Below the pieces are notes generated by a model that worked only from the letters and a program-made list of their open reading frames with translations, did no database searches and had not been told where the DNA came from. A stretch of 64,000 bases of DNA, from the NCBI RefSeq assembly GCF_027744825.2, contig NC_071334.1:70810937-70874936 (forward strand), in the 5' to 3' direction. The stretch is from Synchiropus splendidus. Taxonomy: Eukaryota > Chordata > Actinopteri > Syngnathiformes > Callionymidae. This document shows, one piece after another, positions 23,477 through 34,300 of this stretch (its first letter is position 1; each line of letters begins with the position of its first letter). The position numbers and the translations under genes are program-made.

Positions 23477-23576
23477 AGCAGAGGAATTTCAGGGAGAAGA
23501 AGCGGGAGCTAGGTGTGCAGCGGGTCGTACCAGGGCAGCCGGGCCCATTCAAGGAATAGAACGGGTTCATCTTGAT

Positions 23577-23700
23577 TTCATTTGTGTTCAATAACCATAC
23601 TTAATCTACTGACATGAGTCAGTGGCATGAAACCATGTGATCCTGCGGATGATATTTATGTCATCAAAAGGTCCAACCAGCAGTAGAACCAGGTGCAAGT
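23577..23700 (+). repeat. Dispersed repeat R2, copy b
   Basis: Direct copy of 5,528-5,650, sharing 'gtgttcaataaccatact', 'catgaaaccatgtgatc' and 'gtccaaccagcag'. It lies about 1.2 kb before the second R1 copy. In the first cluster R1 precedes R2, so the order is exchanged. Confidence 0.7.
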
Positions 23701-24490
23701 CATGTTCATCACACTGACTCCAGAAATAAGTACAACTGAGCCAAACTGTTTTTGGAAAAACTGTACGTCATGAATCCAATTCTGAGTAAAATAAATATAA
23801 TCACGCAATGTCGAAATATCGCGAAATAAGAATAACATCTTTTTCAAAATATAAACTAAACAAGATACAAGTAAAGAGTAAATGAAAGTATCACCATCAA
23901 ATGTTCATTTTAAAAGCTGCTTTCATGAACAGTGTTCACTGTAGGGGGCGCCATCACTTTCTTCTTCATCGCTTCTTTCCAAGAATGATGATGCGGATGC
24001 TGAGCAACTTGGTGAGTGCGCTGCTGTGTGACTCCAGCAGGGGGCGCTCACGCTCCTGACCATCTTCCGAAACAAAGCGTGTTTTCCAGCTGGTACCAAG
24101 GAGCCAGCTGGAGCGCAAACGTCTCCTTTCATTAGCGTCGGTGCGCCGCCGCGTCAGCGCGCTCATCGTGCCTGGCAGCCAAAAGCGCCTTCTGCGGCGC
24201 CACCTCCCACCACAGCGAGGCTAAAGGGTTCATGAGTCACTCGAACGCCGTGCCATTTCACTCACCGTCCTGAAGCTGCCACGGCGGCTTCAGTCGCTGG
24301 AGGAAAAGAGGAAGCCAAACCTCATTAACATTCACGGCGCTCATGTCTGGAACGTTTCTGACGTGGACGTGACCAGCGCCTCTCGCCACCATCGGCTGCT
24401 CAGCTGCGCGTGACACGCCGTTAAACCGCGCCGCGTTTGAGTCACTCGTCCACTGACTCAAGGACCCAATTAAAAGCACAGATTTACTGG

Positions 24491-24491
<1 letters not shown>

Positions 24492-24534
<43 letters not shown>

Positions 24535-24548
24535 GGGGGGGGGGGGGA
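24492..24548. repeat. (GT)n followed by a G run
   Basis: About 20 GT dinucleotides are followed directly by about 18 G residues. The G run abuts a copy of the 'GTGGGGACC' dispersed repeat. Confidence 0.97.
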
Positions 24549-24725
24549 CCGGTCCCCACAGGTCCAACTCTCAATTTGTGGACATGAAAATAAGGAGATC
24601 ATAATAACTGGGTTCCAGTCTGGTTCAGGCGAGCCATGGGTTTTGGAGGGTTAGGTTCAGGGGGAGAGGCCGGGGAAAGGGTGGTGGTCAGGAGAGAAAC
24701 CTCACAATGTCCCCACAGAGGTTGC
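24545..24725 (-). repeat. Dispersed 'GTGGGGACC' repeat copy
   Basis: The copy reads 'ggtccccacagg', 'ataataactgggttccag', 'ctggttcaggcgagccatg', 'gaggccggggaaagggtg' and 'atgtccccacag'. This is the same order as at 62,585-62,775 and the reverse of the copies in the septin, arrdc3 and mef2c introns. Confidence 0.8.
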
Positions 24726-24766
24726 AATAGAAACGTGTGTGTAGTGGGGTGTAGATGAGGCATCAT

Positions 24767-25062
24767 AACACACTGTGACACACTGCGTTGAGACTGCGTC
24801 ACTGAACACTGCCACCTGCTGGACAGTAACCGACTCGACCGACACTGACTTGATGATCTGGCGTCTGCAACAACATCACTGAAGTCTGTGCATGGATACA
24901 TGTATTACATCGTGATTGAGAATCATTCATCCACTCATTCACTAGGAACCGTGAGATCAGACTGTTTCAGCAGTTGCTTCCTGTTGACAGTTCGGCGCGT
25001 GTCTGCCGAGTCGACACAGTCACGTGACTGTCTTAAGGCGGGCGCATCGGTGTAGCGGGACC
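24767..25062 (+). repeat. Dispersed repeat R1, copy b
   Basis: Direct copy of 4,585-4,870, including 'actgccacctgctggacag', 'ctggcgtctgcaacaacat' and the distal 'gcgggcgcatcggtgt'. The middle part between these blocks is diverged. Confidence 0.75.
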
Positions 25063-25065
25063 CGT

Positions 25066-26002
25066 CACTACTAAATACCTAATGAATGAATAAGTTCGAC
25101 GATATTTTAGGCTGCTACACCATGATAAACAAAACTAGTTGAAATGTTTGGACCATCGTTGGTCGCGAACCTGCGAGTCGCGACAGTCACACGCAGGAAA
25201 CCGGAGCCGAGCGCCAACAATTAAACACCAAACCCGCGCTTCAAAACACTTTCGCGCACAGCAGCCGAACGCTCTCAACCAGTTCCGCGACACGTCCACC
25301 GCGTGACTGACCTGTGAGAGCAGAGGAAGGATGACTACGCCAACGACAGGTGTCTGCAGTCACAGCGGCGTCTGAGGAAGCGTGTAACAACTCACCGTGT
25401 CCCCCTCGCAACTGCGACCGCCGACAATAGTTCCGCCTCACCGTCATTCCATCAGTAACTCAAAACAATTCCGCAGAGCCCAAACACGTCACTTCCCACT
25501 GCAGCCAAATGATCCGCATGGCAGAAATATCATGATAATCTCTATGTTGTGGCTGACTATTGTGGTCACACGAGCATCTCATCCTTTCATTTCACAAGTT
25601 CACAAATGATTCTCAAATCTAATAGTTTGCGGTACTCTCCTAAATTCACTTCAGTCACGTGACCTCAAGTCAGTGGTACTTGTAATATATTGATGTATAT
25701 TTCTACTTGTTTTCTGTTTTTAGTCAAAGCCATTTCTGTGTCTGTGTGTTGAATATGTTATTATTATTACGGTGGTGTATAATTGTGTGGTTGTCTACCT
25801 AAGGTCCGTGCGTGGTGGCACTAGAATAAAACGTGCAAGTCACATCCACTTGAGTCTCCGTCTCGTTCGGATAAGAGCCAGTAAAACAGAACCCGAAGAG
25901 ATTACGATACAAGCTCCGGACCACTAGGGGGCGCACGCTGCGGGAGCTTAAAACCTCTCGCTGGGCTCTGGGCCGTTGTAGGTACGAAATGTGTCCGCTT
26001 AC
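25066..26002. other. Intergenic, no gene seen
   Basis: No exon was recognised. About 25,680-25,830 is AT-rich and contains AATAAA at about 25,825, followed by 'gtgcaagtcacatccactt'. This could be the end of an old element, but no matching second end was found in the window. Confidence 0.35.
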
Positions 26003-26240
26003 AAAACGTGTCCCACCTGCCGCGGAGTGATGAGGTCACATCCGCCACACACCGTGTCTGTTTCTTTAATGTTTCAATGAGCCAGAGGGAAGTGAAATAA
26101 AGGATGTCAAGGCAATTTCTACCACATGCGCAGCATTTATTCCCACTAAACAGCATGTTTGTCATCGAATCGTCCGTTCTCCTCCTCAGTCTGTGGAACA
26201 AGGCGTCGTGATTGGCTGACACCTGCGGAGCTTTGTTTCT
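26003..26240 (+). repeat. Inverted arm A of an older element
   Basis: This 238-bp arm is the reverse complement, with moderate divergence, of 28,876-29,113. Shared words in order are 'aaacgtgtcc', 'ctgcc-c/t-ggagtgatga', 'tttctaccacatgcg', 'ccactaaaca-c', 'tctgtggaacaaggc', 'tcgtgattggctgacac' and 'cggagctttgt'. It directly precedes the LINE insertion. Confidence 0.85.
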
Positions 26241-26285
26241 CTTTGATATCGCACCAGAAATCACAACACCACAACACCACAGTCT

Positions 26286-28654
26286 GGGATGTGCTGTTGA
26301 ACCCGCCTGTTGAACCCGCCTGGTGAGGACATAGAGGAGATGACACACTGTCTGACAGATTATCTTAACTTCTGCATCGACGTGGTCTCCCCTGTCAAGA
26401 CTGTCCGCTACTACCCTAATAACAAGCCATGGGTCACGCGGGAAGTCAAGACTGTCCTCAACAAGAAGAAGACTGCCTTCCGGAGTAGAGATAAGGAGGC
26501 CATGAAGGCAGCTCAGCAGGAGGTGAAGCACTGTGTGAAGGAAGCTAAGGACAGCTATAGGAGGAAGGTGGAGCAGAAGCTGAGGGACAACAACATGAGG
26601 GAGGTCTGGCAAGGTGTGAGGACCATCACGGGTTTCAACACAAAGTCCAGAGCCGGCGGGGGGACAGTGGAGAGGGCAAACGAACTGAATGACTTCTTCA
26701 ACAGGTTCAATCAGCCCCTGCCCCCCCCACCCCCACCCTCACCACAGCCATCCCACCCTCCCCCCTTCACACAACAAAGCACAACAACACCCTCCTCCTC
26801 CCCCATATCAACACCATCGCCACCACACCTCACCACAGACCAGGTCAGAGGAGAGCTGAGGAAGCTCCGACCCAGGAAAGCTGCAGGCCCAGACAAAGTG
26901 TGTCCAAGACTACTGAAGACCTGCGCTGCAGAACTGGGGGAACCAGTACAACGGATCTTCAACCTCAGCCTCCAGACTGGGAGAGTGCCAACACTCTGGA
27001 AGACATCCCGCATTGTTCCAGTTCCGAAGAAGAACCGGCCCAGCGAGCTGAATGACTTCCGACCAGTGGCACTCACTTCACACCTGATGAAGACGCTGGA
27101 ACGGCTCTTCCTCAGCCTCCTCAGACCTCAGGTACAGCACGCCCAGGATCGCCTGCAGTTTGCATACCAGCCAGATGTTGCCGTGGAGGATGCCATCCTC
27201 TACCTACTCCATCGAGCCCACTCCCATCTGGACAAGGGAAGCGGCACAGTGAGGATTCTCTTCCTAGACTTCTCTAGTGCCTTTAACACCATCCAGCCTT
27301 CTCTGCTTCGGGACAAACTGGGCAGGATGGGAGTGGACCCCCACCTGGTGGACTGGATCTCCGACTACCTCACTGGCAGACCACAGTACGTCGGGCTGAA
27401 GGACATCACGTCTGACACTGTGGTCAGCAGCACAGGAGCCCCCCAGGGCACAGTGCTGGCCCCTGTTCTCTTCACCCTGTACACATCAGACTTCTGCTAC
27501 AACTCAGAGCTGTGTCACATTCAGAAGTACGCAGACGACACAGCCATTGTCGGGTGCATACGGGATGACAGGGAGGAGGAGTATCGGAGACTGGTCAGGG
27601 ACTTTGCTGCATGGTGCCGCACCAACCACCTACAGCTCAATACCTCTAAAACGAAGGAGCTGGTTATTGACTTCGGGAGGTCCAAACCAAGACCGCGACC
27701 AGTCCTGTTAGAGGGAGCTGAGGTGGAGACTGTGGACTGTTACAAGTACCTTGGGCTGTGGCTGGACAATAAACTGGACTGGACAACACACACCAGCCAC
27801 CTGTATAGGAAGACACAGAGCAGGATGTACTTCCTGAGGAGACCGCGGTCCTTCAACATCTGCAGTAAACTGCTGCAGATGTTCTACCAGTCTGTGGTTT
27901 CCAGCGTCCTTTTCTACACCGTGGTGTGCTGGGGGGGCAGCATATCCAAGAAGGACACTTCCAGACTGGACAAACTGATCAGGCGGGCCGGCTCTGTGGT
28001 CGGCATGAAGCTGGACTCTCTGGTGACCGTGGCAGAGTTGAGGACTCTGGACAAACTGCTGGATATTATGGACAACACCAGCCACCCTCTGCACACCGTC
28101 ATCAGCAACCAGAGGAGCTTGTTCAGTGAAAGGCTGCTGCTCCCCAAGTGTCGGACCAACAGACTTAAGAACTCCTTTGTACACCACGCCATCGTACTCT
28201 ACAACTCCTCACTTGGGGGGAGGAAGTAGTAGGGTACACCACGCTTTACCACATAGAAATGGACACCTGCTCTTACAATGTGCAATACCCATCTCAATGT
28301 GCAATAACCATCCCTACGGTGCAATAACCCTTTTTAACCTAGTTTAATTTTTAACTTTTTTATTTTTTATTTTATTTTATTTTATTTTATTTTATTTTAT
28401 TTTTTTTATTATATATATATATATATATTTTTTTTTCCTTAATCTTATTTTATTTTCAATTGTATTTTTACTTCCAGGTTATTAGTATTATTATTTTTAT
28501 TTCATTTGTATTTTCTTTCTTATTCTCTGTGTGATGCTCTTCCTAACTGCATGCCCTTTCTTGCCTCTATTGTTACTGGAAACGTAAATTTCCTGGAGGG
28601 AGTCATCCCAAAGGGATCAATAAAGTCAAGTCTAAGTCTAAGTCTCTAAGTCTA
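26286..28654 (+). mobile_element. 5'-truncated LINE (L2/CR1-like, Jockey group)
   Basis: The insert is flanked by acagtct at 26,279-26,285 and 28,655-28,661, a probable 7-bp target-site duplication. It starts inside ORF2, so the endonuclease domain is missing, as is usual for 5'-truncated LINEs. The reverse-transcriptase frame is intact. A T-rich 3' UTR follows (28,340-28,440) and the end reads gggatcaataaagtc plus a few (TAAGTC)-like units. That short 3' repeat tail, rather than poly(A), fits L2/CR1-type elements. A duplicated ttgaacccgcctg lies at the 5' junction. The clade is inferred from motif style and tail; a phylogeny would be needed to settle it. Confidence 0.85.
26340..28229 (+). 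CDS. LINE ORF2 remnant: reverse transcriptase
   Basis: This frame is open from just after 26,300; the first ATG is at 26,340, which is probably not the original start because the element is 5'-truncated. The protein carries the ordered non-LTR reverse-transcriptase motifs: RKAAGPDKV, a NDFRPVALTS block, an AYQP block, FLDFSSAFNTI, GAPQGTVLAPVLF, the catalytic YADD within QKYADDTAIV, NTSKTKELVIDF and YKYLGLWLD. Two catalytic Asp residues of YADD and the first Asp of LDFSSAF are present. A proline/serine-rich linker lies near residues 125-165. There is no endonuclease upstream and no RNase H downstream. The uninterrupted 630-codon frame suggests recent insertion. It is unlikely to serve a host function. 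Confidence 0.85.
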   Translation: MTHCLTDYLNFCIDVVSPVKTVRYYPNNKPWVTREVKTVLNKKKTAFRSRDKEAMKAAQQEVKHCVKEAKDSYRRKVEQKLRDNNMREVWQGVRTITGFNTKSRAGGGTVERANELNDFFNRFNQPLPPPPPPSPQPSHPPPFTQQSTTTPSSSPISTPSPPHLTTDQVRGELRKLRPRKAAGPDKVCPRLLKTCAAELGEPVQRIFNLSLQTGRVPTLWKTSRIVPVPKKNRPSELNDFRPVALTSHLMKTLERLFLSLLRPQVQHAQDRLQFAYQPDVAVEDAILYLLHRAHSHLDKGSGTVRILFLDFSSAFNTIQPSLLRDKLGRMGVDPHLVDWISDYLTGRPQYVGLKDITSDTVVSSTGAPQGTVLAPVLFTLYTSDFCYNSELCHIQKYADDTAIVGCIRDDREEEYRRLVRDFAAWCRTNHLQLNTSKTKELVIDFGRSKPRPRPVLLEGAEVETVDCYKYLGLWLDNKLDWTTHTSHLYRKTQSRMYFLRRPRSFNICSKLLQMFYQSVVSSVLFYTVVCWGGSISKKDTSRLDKLIRRAGSVVGMKLDSLVTVAELRTLDKLLDIMDNTSHPLHTVISNQRSLFSERLLLPKCRTNRLKNSFVHHAIVLYNSSLGGRK

Positions 28655-28760
28655 ACAGTCTCCACAGTTGGCACTTAAACACCTCCAGATACATTTGTAT
28701 TCATTTACCAGGGAAACTATGCATCAATGAAGGAGTTTTCACTCCGACCACTTCCTCGTT

Positions 28761-28831
28761 AGCTGAAAGACGCGTCGTGATTGGCTGACACGTACGGAGC
28801 ATTGTTTTTATATTGCACAAAAATCCACAGC
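28761..28831 (+). repeat. Partial arm C of the same older element
   Basis: The words 'gcgtcgtgattggctgaca', 'cggagcattgttttt' and 'atattgcac' match arm A in the same orientation. Together with arm B it could fold into a hairpin with a loop of roughly 70 nt. Confidence 0.7.
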
Positions 28832-28875
28832 AGATAATGATGTACATCTGAAGGTATTTTTAGTCGTTTAGTCGT

Positions 28876-29113
28876 AAAAACAAAGCTCCGCGGGTGTCAG
28901 CCAATCACGATGCCTTGTTCCACAGACAGAGAAGAACGGACGTAAACTTGGCAAAAGATTCCATGACAGGCATGGTGTTTAGTGGAAATAAATGTTACGC
29001 ATGTGGTAGAAATCACCTTGAAATTCTTTATTTTAATTTCCTAAAACATAAAAAAAAAGATATGGTATATGCCGGATGTGACGTCATCACTCCACGGCAG
29101 GTAGGACACGTTT
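28876..29113 (-). repeat. Inverted arm B of the older element
   Basis: Reverse complement of arm A (26,003-26,240). It begins aaaacaaagctccgcg and ends gtaggacacgttt. Arms A and B bracket the LINE, so the LINE probably inserted into a pre-existing palindromic or terminal-inverted-repeat element. Confidence 0.85.
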
Positions 29114-31099
29114 GGTACCTTTACCGTGACTTGGGCTCATGCTGTTCTTTTCCTCGCTCTTCTCCTGTCTCGTCTGGTTGATGCAGGTGCAACACTCACG
29201 CCCGTCTCTGACGTCATGCGGCAGCGGCGGCGGGCGATCAGGATTTCCCGCTTCTGCAGCTGCGCGCTTGTTTGGCGCGCTTCTCTCTCTCTCTGCGCGC
29301 CAACTGGTGAAGTGTCGTGACTGTGCAGCCTGTGGAGACGGAAGCTGCGCGCCGTCGTCGCTGCCAGGTGGAGGACAAGCGTTTTTGGAGGGAGCCACGC
29401 GCTGCACCGGGCCGGGCTCGCGCCAAACCCGGGTCGCTGGATCAGTGAGGAGCGCACGAGTCAGTGTGTTGAAGAGCCAGCACACGTGACCGAGCGTGTT
29501 CCAGAGGAGCCGAGAGGCGGTCACGGCGGTGGACAGCGGCCGTGATGCGTCGCTGGCAGCGCAACACTGACATCAAGTGGACGGGTCAGGTCAAAGCAAC
29601 GGTTACAGTTTTTAGCCAAACTGCTGCCGAAATCAACAAGCGACTCTGCTGTGTTCACCGCGACGAACGTGTCTCGTGACGTGAAGTCACGCTTCCATTC
29701 ATCACAACCCTCAGGACGTCCGTCACGTGACCTTCATCCTAATTCCTTGCTTTTTATTCCCTGGACATCTGTCAGGCGATGACATCACAGGTCCCTCATG
29801 AGTGCTCCTCATGGAACCGTCTGTCCTCCATCTCTTGGTTTCCCAATGAGAACTCCAGTGTCTTCCCACTCTGACTCCTGAGTCTCTGACCATCATGTGA
29901 CCTCTACTGACTGACTTCACTCCCTCTTATGCAAATCACTATATCATCAGCAAACATCATTGCCCTCTGTTTACATCTATTTTCTGCCAAGTGTGTCGGA
30001 AGTCATGGCTGAGAGAAGTGATGGATGTAGATGTGCCGGACCTGCTTGCTGCATGTAAGCGAGTGTAAACGAGGGCTCGGTGACCCGCCTGATGTCTGGG
30101 AGCGGGAGGTGTCGAGCTGCTGGATGGTCGCTCTCATCCAACCTCGCCTCTGAACGGTGTGACAATGGCGGCCTCAGATTGTTCGTTTCTGTCATCCACG
30201 CATCAGCCGGAGGTGAGCAGCTCCGAAGGTGAGCTCCTCCTCCTCCCCCTCTTCACTCTGGTCACCTCAACTTTCCGAAGAGACTCCTCACTGACAGGTG
30301 GATATTGGTGGGAATTAGTCACCAATCGATCGTCAAAGATCATTGCTCTTGTTTTTATTTGTTTTTGTTTTCGTACGACTGAGGTCAGGAACCGGAGGCC
30401 ATGAAGTCACCCGCTCTCCTGTTTGGGAACAGAAACAGACAGTGAGCTCGCCTGTGACTCCAGCGCCGACCGTCGCAAACATCCCTGGTTCCCATAGCAA
30501 CGGTCCCCTTGGCTCTCCATGACGACGGCAGAGAAACAGAGAGAAACTTTGAATTTTTGCTTTGTGTTTGCTGAGTCACTGATATTTTTTTTGCATCTGT
30601 GCTAGTCGTTGAGTCACTGAGTTGTTTAGAAACAGAGTCATCGAGTGAAGTTGCTGCTTCATTGAGTCTATGGGTCTACTAGGCTCCTGAGTCCCCTGGT
30701 TCCTTGGTTGTTGAATCACTAAGTTGTTTACATGCAGAGCCATTGAGTTGCTGAGTCATTGACTCGGTTTGCCTTTGAGCCACTAAGTTGTCGAGTCACT
30801 CAGTTGCTGAATTGTGCTCAGGATTTGTTGACTCAATATGTTGCTGAGTCAATGAGTCGTTCATCCACTGAGTCGCTACGTGACTTAGTTCCTGAGTTCT
30901 GGAGCCACTGGATCTTGGTGACTCATGGAGGACAGCAGGAGGCGGACAGAGCAGCGTCACTCTGGCGCGAGGATGTCTCAGTGAGAGAGGCAAAGTGGGT
31001 CGGACTCTGACGTCACAGGCGCTGTGGAAGAAGAGACCCAGATTCGGAAGTTACATTTCAGTAACTACTGCTTCGCGTCTCAAACGGGGCTTCGGGCCA
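29114..31099. other. Intergenic upstream of the septin
   Basis: A CpG-rich patch lies at 29,130-29,560 and contains the paired E2F-like site described separately. No exon was found there. About 30,571-30,935 is a degenerate tract in which GAGTCA/TGAGTCA recurs about every 15-30 bp. No gene is supported. Confidence 0.4.
29270..29304. promoter_or_regulatory. Facing pair of E2F-like sites
   Basis: The sequence gtttggcgcgc (29,270-29,280) is followed after a 14-nt TCTC spacer by gcgcgccaac (29,295-29,304). The two are inverted copies, and each contains a TTTGGCGC-type E2F core. The surrounding 400 bp is CpG-rich. It could be an unannotated promoter, but no transcript feature confirms this. Confidence 0.35.
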
Positions 31100-31399
31100 C
31101 GTCACCGTGATCTGACTGTGGAGTCACGTGATCGCTCAGCCCAAACTCGCTTCCAAACAAAGAGACGACGGGAGAGCGAGCGTCTGGCGCCTCCCCGCGG
31201 TGGCTCGGGGGAACTGCAGCGTCTCTGCTCCAGTCCGGATGCTGAGCTGCAGACGCAGATGAGCTTCGGAGGAATTCTGCTTCCTCACTCGCGCGCTCTC
31301 CTGCACGTCTAGCAGCCGGAGCCGGTTTGGACCGCATCCGGACCGCCTGCGCCTCCACCCGGACCGCCAGCTTCCTGTCCGAATCCATTTGGAGACACC
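31100..31399 (+). promoter_or_regulatory. CpG-rich promoter/5' UTR region of the septin
   Basis: This GC- and CpG-rich stretch ends at the septin start codon, which has a good context (caccATGa). No TATA box is apparent. The transcription start cannot be placed from sequence alone. Confidence 0.5.
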
Positions 31400-34300
31400 A
31401 TGACCGTTGCGAGCAGCGGCCGCTTCCGGAGCCGCGTCGCCCGTCCAGGTGAGACCGTGCAGGTGGAAGCAGAACCTCGATCGGAACCACCGTAACCGCC
31501 TCTGCTCTCTGTCTCTCTCTGAAATGGCCTCGCGGAACCTCCAGATGACAAGGAGGTAAGAGGTTTCCAAAATAAAAGCCTCCGCTCCAGCTTCGTGTTC
31601 GGTTCCGCTCGGCGTCGCCCCGACTGTTAGTGTGTCCCGTTTTAGCCACAAACAAACAAAAGACAGCCACACCCACAGCAGGATTTGAGTGATCGGTGTG
31701 TGTGCGCGCGGGGCTGCTCGTGCGGACCGGTCTTTGGCTGATGGTTTGGCCGCTCCACATGTCGAGGGAGAAAACGTCTTAATAAGTGGGTGGGCCGCGT
31801 GTTTCGGGGTGAGGACAGGGAGAGACGAGCATGTGCGTGTGAGTGGGCCTCCACACAGTTGGTGTGAAAACGGAAGTGGCAGACGACTGCTCCTCGGCCC
31901 ACACATCCGTCTTCATCATCATCATCATCATCATCCTCTCCTCCGTGACGGCAGAGGTGCATGCTGGGAAGTGTCCTGACCTGCAGCCGCTTTCCACTCG
32001 AGCGTGTTTGAATGCCCCCCGCAGCAGGTGCATGATGGGAGAATCCCACTGACCCACTTGCGCGGCAGGATGTGTCTGGTGACGGCGCTGCTCTGCCCTC
32101 AGGAGAAGGACTACGTGGGCTTCGCCTCGCTGCCCAGTCAGCTGCACAGGAAGTCGGTGAAGAAGGGCTTCGACTTCACGCTCATGGTGGCCGGTGGGTG
32201 GAGCAGTGAGCTCACAGGAGGTCCTGTCCTCACCACGTGTGTGTGTGTGTGTGTGGCAGGAGAGTCGGGCCTGGGCAAGTCCACGCTGGTCAACAGCTTG
32301 TTCCTGACTGACCTCCATAAAGACAGGAAACTGCTCAACGCTGAAGGTCAGACCCACGCACACGCACGCACGCACGCACGCCTGTTTGTCTTCCTATCGG
32401 AGTGAGGACCTCTCATCACCCTTTCCCCAAAACACATGGCTCACCTGAAACCGGCCTCGAAAGCTGGAACCCAGTTAGAATCACCCAGTTATTTTCAAGT
32501 TTGCACTCTCACATTCAGGCTTGTGGGGACCAGCAAAACAGTCCAAACGAGGGCCCAGTCCTCACCAGGAGGTGTTGTTATTCCTCAAATTGGTCCGAAC
32601 AAGAATGGATAAAGTAATCGCCCACACGCCTCCGTCCTTGTGGGGACCTCCCCTGGCCGTCACCCTTTTCCCTCGAGACCTAACTATCTACAGCAAACGA
32701 ACCAAAGTGAAAGCCAACTGCAGTGACCCCGTTCTTTTGGAGTTTGAACCCTTCCAAAAGGTCCTCACCCTGCTGGTTGAAAACTCATCAGGTTCTCACA
32801 AAGACGGAAGCACAAGCACACTCTCTCTCACCCCCACCCCCCCGGCGTCTCTGCCCAGAGAGGATCCAGCAGACGGTGGAGATCACCAAGCACACGGTGG
32901 ACATCGAGGAGAAGGGGGTGAAGCTCAAGCTGACCATCCTGGACACGCCGGGCTTCGGCGACGCCGTCGACAACTCGGAGTGGTGAGTGAGGCCGGTCCC
33001 GGAGAGCCGTCCTGCCGCCGACCTCTGACCCCTGGGCTGAGTCCACAGCTGGAGGCGGGTCATTGACTTCATCGATCAGCAGTTTGAGCAGTACTTCAGA
33101 GACGAGAGCGGGCTGAACCGCAAGAACATCCAGGACAACAGGGTCCACTGCTGCCTCTACTTCATCCCTCCCTTTGGACACGGGTGCGCGCACGCACACA
33201 GACACACGCTCGCCCTCGCACGTGGTGATGATGACGACGTCTTCCTCAGACTTCGACCGGTCGACATCGAGTTCATGAAGCGTCTGCAGGAGAAGGTCAA
33301 CGTGGTTCCTCTCATCGCCAAGGCCGACACGCTGACGCCGGCCGAGGTCCGCAGGCTGAAGGAGCGGGTGAGTCTGAGTGATGTCGTGGCTGCGGTCCTG
33401 CACTCTCACACGCACCAGACTAGAGACCAGAGACACCAGACTAGAGACACCAGACTAGAGACTAGAGACACCAGACTAGACACCAGAGACACCAGACTAG
33501 AGACATCAGACTACAGACACCAGACTACAGACACCAGACTAGAGACCAGAGACACCAGACTACAGACACCAGACTAGAGACCAGAGACACCAGACAAGAG
33601 ACTACAGACACCAGACTAGAGACCAGAGACACCAGACTAGAGACCAGAGACACCAGACTACAGACACCAGACTAGAGACCAGAGACACCAGACAAGAGAC
33701 CAGAGACACCAGACTAGAGACCAGAGACACCAGACTAGAGACACCAGACTAGAGACTAGAGACACCAGACTAAAGACACCAGCGGAGACTAGAAACACCA
33801 GACTAAAGACACCAGTGGAGACTAGAGACACCACAAGAAACTAGAAACCCCCGACTGGAGACGCCAGTAGAGACTGTGTGTGTGTGTCCAGCTGAGAGAG
33901 GAGATCGACAAACTTGGCATCAAGATCTACCAGTTCCCCGACTGCGACTCAGATGAGGACGAGGACTTCAAGCGGCAGGACAGAGAGCTGAAGGTGAGTC
34001 CCTCCTCTGCTCCGGCTCCAGCACCAGGATGGAGACGCTCTCACCGCTCACTCGCAGGAAAGTTCTCCCTTCGCGGTGATCGGCAGCAACACGGTGGTGG
34101 AGGCCCGAGGTCAGCGGGTCAGAGGTCGGCTCTACCCCTGGGGCATCGTGGAGGGTGAGAACAAGTGGACCTGACTCGGGCCACGGCGGCTAACGCTCGT
34201 CCCTCTGCCGCCTCCAGTGGAGAACCCGGCCCACTGCGACTTTGTGAAGCTCAGAACCATGCTGGTGCGGACCCACATGCACGACCTGAAGGATCTGACC

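Noticed and set aside
25680..25880. Possible solo LTR end (AATAAA followed by a short GC-richer end)
   Set aside because: No TG...CA boundaries, target-site duplication, primer-binding site or second copy could be found.
27708..28192. Minus-strand frames across the LINE
   Set aside because: They are shadows of the + strand reverse transcriptase.
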